A stretch of 64,000 nt of DNA from contig CAVRWX010000018.1 of the NCBI GenBank assembly GCA_963725035.1, positions 558,001 to 622,000 of the forward strand. Reading direction: 5' to 3'. The stretch comes from JALZKA01 sp963725035. Its GTDB lineage: Bacteria > Actinomycetota > Thermoleophilia > Solirubrobacterales > 70-9. The notes below the pieces were generated by a model, which saw only the letters and a program-made list of their open reading frames with translations, was not told where the DNA came from and made no database searches. Shown here one piece after another: positions 35,049 to 43,055 of the stretch (its first letter is position 1; every line of letters begins with the position of its first letter). A program made the position numbers and the translations under genes.

Positions 35049-36971
35049 CTATTCGGTGTCCGCCGGGCTCTGCCGTGCTGAAAACCTGAGCCCATCGCCC
35101 ACGGGCGCCGTGACCAGCACCCTGCACGGCGCTCGCGAGAGCACATATTCCGTCACCGGCCCAATCTCCTCCGGCCGATGCCCCCCGATCCCCCCCAGGA
35201 TCGCTCCGCCCTTGATCTTCGTCGGCGGCTCCGCCCCCATCACGATCATCTCCGCGCCCATCTCCCGCGCCGCCTGAACGATGCCCGCCCCCACGCTCCG
35301 GGCACGCACGACCGTCTCCTGTACATCAACCGTGTCGTACTCCTCCGCCACCAGCTTCGCTCGCTCGAGCGCGGCGTTCGCTCGTTCCATCCGCTCAGTC
35401 GAGGGCGGCGCCGACAAGGGCACGGTCAGCGGCAGGTCGAGCACGAACACGATCCGCAGTTGCGACGGCACCCCGGAAGCACCCTCGGCAGCAGCGGCAA
35501 GACGGCCCGCCGTCCCCACGATGTCGTCGTCGAGATACGTCCCGAAGATCGGCACCAGGATGTCGTGGGATTCGACCGCGACCGACTGCTTCTCGAGCGC
35601 CGAAGCGGGCACCTCGACCCTCTTCACAAGGCTGGTCCCCTCAAAGCCCTTGCGGTAGATGACGTAGCCGATCAGGCCGAACGCCATCCACCCACCGCCA
35701 ACCCAGCGCGCGTCGTCGTGATAGACCAGCACGCTGATCCACGCCAAGCCCGTGATGACGAACCCGATGAGCGTCGGAAGGGGCAACTCCCGGCCACCGA
35801 TCCGCACATCCCACGGCACCTGGAACGGGCGGGCCACCTCGGGGCGCTTCGCCCGCAGCTTGAGGATCGAAGCGTGCGCGATCACGATCGCAAGCGTCGC
35901 CCCGAACGCATAGATCCCCGCCAGCAACTCGATGTCGCCGGGAATCACCAAACCCACCGCGATGAGCGTGGCCCCAAAGATCGCGACGTACGGCGTGCGC
36001 CGCGACGAGAGCTTTCCGAGCCAGCTCGGGATCTGCCTGTTCGTCGCGAGCACGTACACGTGGCGCGACAAGCCCAGCATCGCCGTCGACGCCGCCCAGA
36101 TCAGCACCACGGGCGCGACCGCCACAACGACCACCTGCATGAGGTCCGACACCCACACCGGATCGAAGCTCTTCGCCACACCAAGTATCGGCTCCTCGAT
36201 GAACTCCCCGCCCAGCGCCGACTCCGGCCCGTCCGGCGTCACCATCACCGGCACCGCCATCAGCGCCACCGCCGCGACGCCGGCGTAGACGATCGGCAAG
36301 AGAGCGGCCCCCGCCGTCACCGCCCGGCGCAGGTCCGGCATGTCCCAGTCCAGGTCCGGCGCCAGGTCGGACGCCGCCTCGATCCCGGCGAAGGCGACCG
36401 TTGCGATCACGAACGCGTAGATCGCATCCGCCCCCGTCGGGCTCGTACCCAGATCCAGGTTCTCAGTCAGCGCCGCCGGGTCAAGCGCAACCGCGAGGCC
36501 CACGACGATCAGAAGCAGCTGCACGACAATGTCGCCGATAGCCAGCGCCACCAGCAACCGCTGGCGCCGGAAGCCCCACCAGCCCAGCACATTCACGAGC
36601 GCAGCGCCAACCACGATCGCCACCGCCGTCAGCACCTCGCCCGACCCCTCTCCGAAACCGTCCCAGATCGGCGAGAGGTAGTGAGGGGCCGAAACCGCGG
36701 CGAGCGCAACGACCACGATGAAGTCGATCAGGAGCGCCCACCCTGCGATGAAGCTGACGAGCTCATTGAACGCGTAGCGGGCCATGTTCGACGAGCCCCC
36801 GCGCTCGACGAACATCGAGCCTCCCTCGGCGAACGTCAGCGTCGCGAGGATGAACATGAGCCCCGCGCCCAGAAAGATCAGCGGCGTCAGGCCAAGCCCG
36901 TAGTCCGCGACGACGCCCAGCGAGAAGTAGAGGGAGAAGCCGACCGCCGAGTACGCGACCGCGAAGATCAT
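35049..36971 (-). CDS. APC-superfamily permease fused to a universal-stress-protein domain (1)
   Basis: 640 residues. About 12 helices start FAVAYSAVGFSLYFSLGVVA, with the Gly-rich first helix and NMARYAFNELVSFIAGWALL. AFAGIEAASDLAPDLDWDMP is in helix 6 and GLSRHVYVLATNRQIPSWLG in the helix 8-9 region. From about residue 470 a cytosolic domain ends MIVMGAEPPTKIKGG and SRAPCRVLVTAPVGDG, the USP-type pattern. Permease plus cytosolic USP is the plan of KimA-type K+/H+ symporters and some amino-acid transporters. With two RCK genes just downstream, potassium is a reasonable cargo; this is inference. The start could lie a little upstream. Confidence 0.8.
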   Translation of the reverse strand: MIFAVAYSAVGFSLYFSLGVVADYGLGLTPLIFLGAGLMFILATLTFAEGGSMFVERGGSSNMARYAFNELVSFIAGWALLIDFIVVVALAAVSAPHYLSPIWDGFGEGSGEVLTAVAIVVGAALVNVLGWWGFRRQRLLVALAIGDIVVQLLLIVVGLAVALDPAALTENLDLGTSPTGADAIYAFVIATVAFAGIEAASDLAPDLDWDMPDLRRAVTAGAALLPIVYAGVAAVALMAVPVMVTPDGPESALGGEFIEEPILGVAKSFDPVWVSDLMQVVVVAVAPVVLIWAASTAMLGLSRHVYVLATNRQIPSWLGKLSSRRTPYVAIFGATLIAVGLVIPGDIELLAGIYAFGATLAIVIAHASILKLRAKRPEVARPFQVPWDVRIGGRELPLPTLIGFVITGLAWISVLVYHDDARWVGGGWMAFGLIGYVIYRKGFEGTSLVKRVEVPASALEKQSVAVESHDILVPIFGTYLDDDIVGTAGRLAAAAEGASGVPSQLRIVFVLDLPLTVPLSAPPSTERMERANAALERAKLVAEEYDTVDVQETVVRARSVGAGIVQAAREMGAEMIVMGAEPPTKIKGGAILGGIGGHRPEEIGPVTEYVLSRAPCRVLVTAPVGDGLRFSARQSPADTE

Positions 36972-37019
36972 CGCGCCGCCTGAGCCCCGCGGCGCCTCCC
37001 TGGCCGCCCCTGTCGTCGC

Positions 37020-37214
37020 TCACGTTCGGAGCGAGAGGTAGAGACGCCCCGCGCCCAGCCCGCAGAACACCAGCCCGATCCAAAGTCCGGTCGCGGCAAT
37101 CCCGCCGCCGCGCGCCAGCGTCAGCGCGACGATGACGATGCCAAACACGATGATCACAACCGACATCACCCGCGTCGCGCCGCGGTAGACCTCGTCTGGG
37201 CGTGGAGCAGGCAT
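37020..37214 (-). CDS. Small two-helix membrane protein
   Basis: 64 residues: MPAPRPDEVYRGATRVMSVV, then IIVFGIVIVALTLARGGG and LWIGLVFCGLGAGRLYLSLR. Two helices and no other features. It lies 10 bases from the second permease gene and 48 before the first, so it belongs to the same transcript and may be an accessory subunit. The stop at 37020 is followed closely by a possible start for the first permease. Confidence 0.65.
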   Translation of the reverse strand: MPAPRPDEVYRGATRVMSVVIIVFGIVIVALTLARGGGIAATGLWIGLVFCGLGAGRLYLSLRT

Positions 37215-37224
37215 CGCGGCGACT

Positions 37225-39146
37225 CTAGACGGGCGGCGCGGTCACGATCCCCGCGCGTGCCTCCTCGGGGCTCGCCGTGACGAGCACGCGGCACGGTCGC
37301 TTCGCCATCACGGCTTGGAGCGTCTTCGAATACACCGGCTCCCCCGCCCGGTAGCGAAGCTGCATCACGATCGCCGTTGCCTTCAGTTCGGTCGCTCGTT
37401 TCACGATCGTGGCGGCGCCCTGACCCGGGCGGACACGCATCACGGAACCCGTCACGCTCTGGCCGCAAATCAGCTTCGCCCGCTCGATCTTCGCCTGAGC
37501 AACGCTCTCCTCGCGATCGAGCTCCGCGTCCAGCGGGAGGTGCGTCGGCACCGTGATCAGCGAGAGCACGTGGATCGCCCGCCTGCGTTTCGCCGCGAGC
37601 GCCTTCGCCGTCGCGACCATCTCCTCGTTGAACGGGTCGTCCTCGAACACGATCACGACGCTCTGATACTCCGGCTCCTCAACGCCGAGTGGGCGCCAGA
37701 TGCTGCGACCTTCACCGTCTCCGTAAGCGGCAAGCCTTGATTGCGCCTGTACGTGACGTACCCAAGCGTCCCCACAACCATCCAGCCACCGCCGGTAGCC
37801 AGCACAACTGGGTCGAGCACGCACGCCACCACGAAGGCTCCGGCGGTCCCCAAACCCCCCAGCACCGCGAGCACCGGCACCTCGACCCCGCGAATCGTCA
37901 CGTTCCCCGGCGAGAGCCAAAGCCGCGAGCCGTCGCTCGCCTTCGGCCGCTCGTCAGGCGGGCGCAGCTTGCGCAATCGGATGAGCGAGATATGCGCGAC
38001 CGTGAACGAGAGCGTCGCGCCGAACGCGTAGATCGTCCCCAGGAACGACGTCTCCCCGGGCGCCATCACCAGGATCGCGACTCCCGAGAACACGATCAGC
38101 GCCACATACGGCGTCTTGAACTTCGGGTGTATCTGCCGCAACCCCTCGGGCAGCTGGCGGTACTGGCCCATGGAGAACGTGAGCCGCGACAGACCGATCA
38201 GCGCCGCGTTCGTAGCAATCAGGAGGATCACCGCAGCCAGAATCCCCACGTACACCTCGAGCGCATCCGTGAGCCCCGCCCCGAGCCCGAGGTTCTCGAC
38301 GATCCCCAGCACCGGATCGTCCGCGAACTCCGTTCCCAGCGCCGTCGTGTACTCGCCACCCGGACCCTGCGTCACCGGCATCGCCGACAGCGCGATCGCC
38401 GGCAGCAGCGCATACAGCACCACAACCGCTGCAACCACGTAGCCCGTACCGCGCGGGATCGTGCGGTGCGCGTCCTTCGCCTCCTCCGCCATGTTCGAGA
38501 TCGTCTCGATGCCCGTGTAGGCGACCATCCCCACCGCGATGCCCAGCGCGAAGTCGCCAACCGTCGGGGCGACACCAAGATCGATCTGATTCAGCAGAAG
38601 ATCGGCGTCGAAGACGAGGATCAACCCGATCCCGACCAGCACGATCTGCGTCAACAGGTCTGCGATCGCCAAGACCAGGTTGAGCTTCGCCGACTCCTCC
38701 GTGCCCTTGATGTTGAGAAGCGCCAGTGCCACGATCAGCCCGACGCCGAAGATCACGTCGCCCGGTCCGTGCCCGAGCGGCTCCCAGAACACCGCCAGGT
38801 AGTGCGGCACGAAGAACGCCGAGATCGCGACCGTGACGATGTACGTGAGCATCTGCGCCCAAGCCGCCAGGAAGCTCGCCAGCTCATTGAACGCGTGGCG
38901 GGCGAAGCTCGACGAGCCGCCCGCCTCGGGATAGAGGACCGTCGCCTCCACGTAGCTCGCTGCCGTGAACGCGAAGATCAGCCCCGCGATCATGAACGTG
39001 ACCGGGGTCAGCCCGAGCGCGTAGAGCGCGACCAGCCCGAGCGCGTAATAGATCGACGAGCCGACATTGCCGTACGCCGCCGAGAACAGCGCCCCAGTCC
39101 CGTGAACTCTTCGTAGCGCCGCCTCCCGCGGCATGCGCTCAGCCAA
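37225..39146 (-). CDS. APC-superfamily permease fused to a universal-stress-protein domain (2), one frameshift
   Basis: About 640 residues. ALFSAAYGNVGSSIYYALGL is helix 1 with the G-x-x-G-S-S motif, and SSFARHAFNELASFLAAWAQ and MVAYTGIETISNMAEEAKDA follow. The permease ends TYRRNQGLPLTETVKVAA. One base over, near 37704, SIWRPLGVEEPEYQSVVIVF starts the USP domain, ending AVMAKRPCRVLVTASPEEAR. It is a paralogue of the gene at 35049 with the same fusion. A short N-terminal extension MAERMPREAALRRVHGT precedes helix 1. It heads the minus-strand group of permeases and RCK proteins. Confidence 0.82.
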
Positions 39147-39204
39147 TGAATCCCCTCACGATTCCGAGTCTACGACCGCTCGCAGGCGGGTATATCGTCG
39201 TGGT

Positions 39205-39594
39205 ATGGCCTCTGAACTAATCCACACCTGTTACCGCATCACCGACATCGACACGTCCGTCGACTTCTACGAAAAGCTCGGCTTCGAGGAGCTCCGGCGC
39301 ATGGACCTTCCGGACGGGGCAACCAACATCTTCATGGGCCTCCCAGGCGACGGCGCTCGCCTCGAGCTCACGTACAACCCGGGTGTGGAGTCCTACGACA
39401 TCGGAAGCGGCTACGGCCACATCGCGATCACCGCCTCCGACCTCGACGGAACGCTCGAGAGGCTCGCGAGCATCGAGATCGAGCCCGAAAGGCCCCCGTA
39501 CACGGTGCGCGAGGGCGGCTCCCGCCTCTGCTTCGTCCGCGACCCCGACGACTACCGCATCGAGCTGATCGAGGCGAACCCCTCGGACGACTAG
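39205..39594 (+). CDS. Glyoxalase I-like VOC protein
   Basis: 129 residues in two VOC repeats. Metal ligands can be placed at His in ELIHTCYRITD, Glu in RLELTYNPGVES, His in GYGHIAITASD and Glu in YRIELIEANPSDD. All four are present, which supports lactoylglutathione-lyase-type chemistry; the thiol cofactor in actinobacteria would more likely be mycothiol. The ATG at 39205 is preferred to the open frame upstream. The last 40 bases of the gene recur at 40126-40165. Confidence 0.83.
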   Translation: MASELIHTCYRITDIDTSVDFYEKLGFEELRRMDLPDGATNIFMGLPGDGARLELTYNPGVESYDIGSGYGHIAITASDLDGTLERLASIEIEPERPPYTVREGGSRLCFVRDPDDYRIELIEANPSDD

Positions 39595-39596
39595 CC
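39557..39596 (+). repeat. 40-bp direct repeat, copy 1 (second copy 40126-40165)
   Basis: The 3' end of the glyoxalase-like gene, from the codons for IELIEANPSDD through its stop plus two more bases, recurs 569 bases downstream with one mismatch (c/t). The two copies flank the cupin gene exactly, so an insertion or duplication brought in the cupin module. Copy 2 overlaps the stop of the minus-strand VOC gene. Confidence 0.85.
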
Positions 39597-39746
39597 CGGC
39601 TGCGAGATCAGCTGGTCAGTCGGCCGGCTCGAACACGTGCTCGGCCGCATCGCAAGTCCGAGGTCGTCGCGCCGATACCTGCCGTATCCAGCCGCTCGAG
39701 GGATAGGATTCGATCGAGCGGGCGGCGGGCAACCAAGGAGGAGCTC

Positions 39747-40103
39747 ATGAGAGCGATACGACAGGCTGACGCGCCGATCGCAATGGAGGACGAGGGACTC
39801 GACATCCGGGTCGAGGAGATCGGCGGTGGTATGACGACGATGTTCGTGACTGTCCCGAAAGGTTTCGATCTACGCCCGGCACTCGTTGGTCAGCCCGGCG
39901 ATCTTTGCCCATGCCCTCACTGGGGCTACATGCTGAAGGGGCGAGTAAAGATGCACACGGCAGATGGCGAGGAGATCTATGAGGCCGGCCAGGCGTTCTA
40001 CTGGGGACCGGGACATGCGCCGGAGGCTCTGGAGGATTCCGAGTACATCGACTTCTCGCCAACCGGCGAGCTCACTCCGGTCCTCGAGCACATCAGCCAG
40101 TAG
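39747..40103 (+). CDS. Single-domain cupin protein
   Basis: 118 residues. The cupin core is CPCPHWGYMLKGRVKMHTAD and GEEIYEAGQAFYWGPGHAPE, with one His in each of the two motifs (PHWGY and GPGHAP) and Glu in GEEIYEAG as possible metal ligands. The ribosome site is strong (aaggaggag, about 5 bases before the ATG). It lies between two copies of a 40-bp repeat, so it may be a recent insertion. The substrate is unknown. Confidence 0.75.
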   Translation: MRAIRQADAPIAMEDEGLDIRVEEIGGGMTTMFVTVPKGFDLRPALVGQPGDLCPCPHWGYMLKGRVKMHTADGEEIYEAGQAFYWGPGHAPEALEDSEYIDFSPTGELTPVLEHISQ

Positions 40104-40159
40104 GAGGCGGCGAACGCTATGGCCGGCATCGAGCTGATCGAGGCGAACCCTTCGGACGA

Positions 40160-40510
40160 CTAGCCGTCCGCGGCCTCCAGCGGCGCGCCGCCGAAGCCGA
40201 TCTCGTTCCCGTCAGGGTCGCGGTAAGTCGCCTTGCGGACACCGTTCTTGTAGGTCTCCCGCTTCTCCGGCTTGATCCCGCGCGATGCGATCTCGTCCAC
40301 GATGGTCTCGAGATCGTCCACGAAGATCGTGTGGGTGGCATGGCCCGCCCTCTCCGGGTCTTCCAGGATGAAGATCGAGCGATGGTCGTCGAGGTCCCAG
40401 ACGCACTCCGTCTCATGGGCGACGAACGTCGGCTCCCTGCCAAAGAAGCGCTGGTACCAATCCTTCGCCGCCTCGTAGTCACGAACGCAGATCCCGGCGA
40501 AGAGGTCCAT
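40160..40510 (-). CDS. VOC-family protein
   Basis: 116 residues. FAGICVRDYEAAKDWYQRFF is the typical first strand-helix, and TECVWDLDDHRSIFILEDPE, HTIFVDDLETIVDEIASRG and TYRDPDGNEIGFGGAPLE complete a single-domain VOC fold. The YRDPDGN-x-I/L phrase is the family's metal-site strand. It could be a bleomycin-resistance-like binder or a dioxygenase subunit. It converges on the cupin segment. Confidence 0.8.
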   Translation of the reverse strand: MDLFAGICVRDYEAAKDWYQRFFGREPTFVAHETECVWDLDDHRSIFILEDPERAGHATHTIFVDDLETIVDEIASRGIKPEKRETYKNGVRKATYRDPDGNEIGFGGAPLEAADG

Positions 40511-40714
40511 TGCTTGAGCTTAGTTCCGTTGGCTGGTAGCCGCAACGGGAAGAAGGCCACCAGCCCGCCGAGGACGCCAAGGTAGATCCACCCGCTCGGG
40601 CCGATCGTGATCGGCGCATCCGAGTCTGGGCGCCGGTTCCGGCTTCCTTACGGAATGTGTCGAAGCGACCCTGCGACCCTTACAAGTCAACACGTCAACC
40701 GGAAGGAGCCCACG

Positions 40715-40921
40715 ATGGCTCAGAGCCCGACCGCAGACCAGGTGGTAGATGCCGCCAAGGAACTAGGACAAGCCGAGTTCACTCGAGGCGACATCGCCGG
40801 ACAGATCGGTGTCGAGAAGTCCGACGTCAAGAGTGGTTTCAATGAGGCCAGGAAGAGTGGCCGCTTCGAAAAAACCCGTGACGACGAGAACAACACGGGT
40901 CACTTCAAGCTGGCCGACTGA
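40715..40921 (+). CDS. Small soluble helical protein with DNA-binding-like pattern
   Basis: 68 residues. ADQVVDAAKELGQAEFTRGD, then IAGQIGVEKSDVKSGFNEAR and KSGRFEKTRDDENNTGHFKL. The helix-turn-helix-like order (AAKELG, FTRGDIAGQIG, VKSGFNEARKSGRF) suggests a small winged-helix protein. The ribosome site ggaaggag is 7 bases from the ATG, and a strong hairpin follows the stop, so this is a well-expressed single gene. The function is not known. Confidence 0.7.
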   Translation: MAQSPTADQVVDAAKELGQAEFTRGDIAGQIGVEKSDVKSGFNEARKSGRFEKTRDDENNTGHFKLAD

Positions 40922-40931
40922 CCGCGCGAGA

Positions 40932-40955
40932 GGCGCCCGCCCCTTGGCGGGCGCC
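40932..40955 (+). terminator. Intrinsic-type hairpin after the small helical protein gene
   Basis: A perfect 10-bp stem, ggcgcccgcc / ggcgggcgcc, with a 4-base loop, begins 11 bases after the stop and is followed by cgcgttgttc. It probably serves both the plus-strand gene and the convergent alpha-hydroxy-acid oxidase. Confidence 0.75.
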
Positions 40956-40970
40956 CGCGTTGTTCGGGCT

Positions 40971-42045
40971 CTAGGCGTTTAGCGCCCGGGCGACATGGGC
41001 GCGCGTGACATCCCCGGGCGTCCGACAGCCCAGCAGCGCTAGCCCGAGCCTGATCTCGGCCTTGAGGATCTCGAGCACCTCCCGCGCGCCCTTCTCCCCG
41101 TCGACGGCCAGCCCCCAGAGCGCCGGGCGCCCCGCGAGCACAGCATCCGCGCCGAGCGCGAGGGCGACGAGCACGTCCGTTCCGCGCCGGACTCCCCCAT
41201 CCACCAGGACGGGCGTTCGCCCAGCAACCGCTTCGGCAACGGCCGGAAGCGCGTCGATCGTCGCCGGAACGCCGTCGAGCTGCCTACCGCCGTGGTTGGA
41301 GACGACGACCCCCGCGGCGCCCGCCTCGATCGCCAGCTCCGCGTCGGCGGGGTGCATGAGGCCCTTGACGACCACCGGGAGCTCGCAGCCCGCGGTCGAG
41401 CGAAGCAAGGTCGTCCCAGTCGAGCGAGGCGTCGACCAGGCTGAAAACCTCCTTGACCGATACGGGCCGGTCCGAGCCGATCGCCGCGGTGACGCTTGGG
41501 GCGTCGACATCCACCTCGAAACCCGCACGCAGGTCCCGCTCGCGCCGGCCCGCGAACGGAGCGTCCACAGTGAGGAAGATCGCCTCGTACCCCGACTCGA
41601 CCGCCTCGGCCAGAAGGGCCTCCGTCACCGCTCGGTCGCTGAAGACGTAAAGCTGGAACCACTTCGTCGTGTCGGGGGCAGCCGCGGCGACGGAGGCCGG
41701 AGTGGCGGTCGCGATCGTCGATAGGCACATCGCGGTGCCGGCCGCCCCGACGGCCCGGGCCATGGCCTCCTCACCGTCGGGGTGGACAAGTCGCTGAAAG
41801 GCAACCGGCGCCTGTGCCAGCGGCATCGAGAGCTGCGATCCAAAGAGCTCGATCGACGAATCGACCGCTGAGACATCGACCAGCACGCGCGGGATCAGTT
41901 CCCACTCGCCGAACGCATCCGCATTGCGTCGCAGCGTCCGCTCGTCGCCGGCGCCCCCGGCGAAGTAGCCAAGCGCCCCTGCCTCGATCCTGTCGGCGGC
42001 GAGGCGCTCGAAGTCGGCGACATTGACAGGCTGGTGGTCGCTCAC
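40971..42045 (-). CDS. FMN-dependent alpha-hydroxy-acid oxidase/dehydrogenase, one frameshift
   Basis: About 358 residues, normal for the family. It opens LAADRIEAGALGYFAGGAGD, with TLRRNADAFGEWELIPRVL, then PLAQAPVAFQRLVHPDGEEA and KWFQLYVFSDRAVTEALLAE. The active-site block AAGVVVSNHGGRQLDGVPAT holds the catalytic His and Arg, and VDGGVRRGTDVLVALALGAD holds the FMN phosphate site. The frame changes near 41405. It is closest in type to lactate or glycolate oxidases; the natural substrate is uncertain. Confidence 0.87.
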
Positions 42046-42111
42046 GCCGGGCAGCGTATTCGGGAAGCGACGCCGTATGGTGCCGTGTGCAAACGAGCAG
42101 GGAGTTCTAGA

Positions 42112-42993
42112 GTGAATAAGTCGGAGAAGAGGCTGATGGCCTTGACAGCGGTGACGCTCGGGGCGTCAATGTTGCTCACCACCAGCGCGAGCGGCTCCGA
42201 TACCTGGGCCGACAACGGCCGGATCATCTACATCAGCTGCGAAATGGCCGAGTGCAACCCGCATACGAGCAAAGACGATGGCACCGGCGAGAAGAACCGA
42301 TCGTGATCGCCGGGTTCGAAGACACGCCCACCATCTCCGACAACGGGAAGCGGATCGCGTTCAGGCAGGCCGGCGACATCTGGGTCGCTAAATCCGACGG
42401 CTCGGACCTCGACAACATCACCGAAACCGCCGGCGTCACGAGAGCGAGCCTGACATCAGCCCGGACGGAAAGTCGATCGTCTAACCTCCTCGGCGGACTC
42501 CGCGCAGAGACATCGTTCGATCGAAGATCGACGGCAGCGATGTCACGCCTGTCCTCGACGGAGCCGATGACGACGCGGCCCCGGAGTGGTCGCCCGACGG
42601 CAAGCGCATCGCCTTCGATCGTCGCATCATCGGCTCGCACTGCGACGTATACATCGTGAAGAAGGACGGCTCGGGCGAGAAGCAGCTGACCGACACCGAC
42701 AACAAGTCGGAGGTCAATCCCACCTGGTCACCGGACGGCAAGCGGATCGCGCTGACCCAGACCATGGACAGCGGATCGAAGCTGAAGACGATGAAGGCCA
42801 CCGGCGGACCGATGAAGCGACGTAGCGATCAACTCCCGCGGCACCTGCCGTCCCGAGCTAGTCGCCCAACGGGAAGCGTCTCTCGTTCTTCGAATTCGAG
42901 AACGGTCAGCGGGACGTGTTCACGGTGAAGCTGAACGGCAAGGGGCAGCGGAACATCACCCACGACCTCAATCAGGACTTCTTCCACGACTGA
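42112..42993 (+). CDS. Secreted TolB-like beta-propeller protein, frameshifted
   Basis: A GTG start gives a signal peptide (LMALTAVTLGASMLLTTSAS). Repeated propeller blades carry the PD40 signature: TISDNGKRIAFRQAGDIWVA, WSPDGKRIAFDRRIIGSHCD and TWSPDGKRIALTQTMDSGSK. The end is ENGQRDVFTVKLNGKGQRNI and DLNQDFFHD. At least four frame changes lie between 42250 and 42850, so either this stretch is error-rich or the gene is decaying. The whole reading of about 293 residues would make roughly six blades. It is probably extracytoplasmic. Partner unknown. Confidence 0.65.
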
Positions 42994-43006
42994 GCCCTGA
43001 ACGCGA

Positions 43007-43030
43007 AGCGGCCGCCCAGAGGCGGCCGCT
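43007..43030. terminator. Strong hairpin between convergent genes
   Basis: agcggccgcc / ggcggccgct is a perfect 10-bp stem with loop caga. It lies between the propeller gene and the end of the convergent pyrophosphatase gene and can serve both. Confidence 0.75.
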
Positions 43031-43055
43031 ATGCCCGGGAATGAGGTGTTGACCC

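Noticed and set aside
35178..36983. A 601-residue plus-strand frame antisense to the first APC-USP gene
   Set aside because: His/Arg/Asp-rich, without hydrophobic segments or motifs. A high-GC shadow.
37689..39116. A 475-residue plus-strand frame antisense to the second APC-USP gene
   Set aside because: Same Arg/His-rich shadow composition, and the permease on the other strand has full motif support.
40530..40660. A hydrophobic minus-strand stretch (GWIYLGVLGGLVAFFPLRLP) before the VOC gene
   Set aside because: No start codon or ribosome site fits, and it runs into the VOC gene out of frame. Possibly a remnant, but not supportable as a gene.
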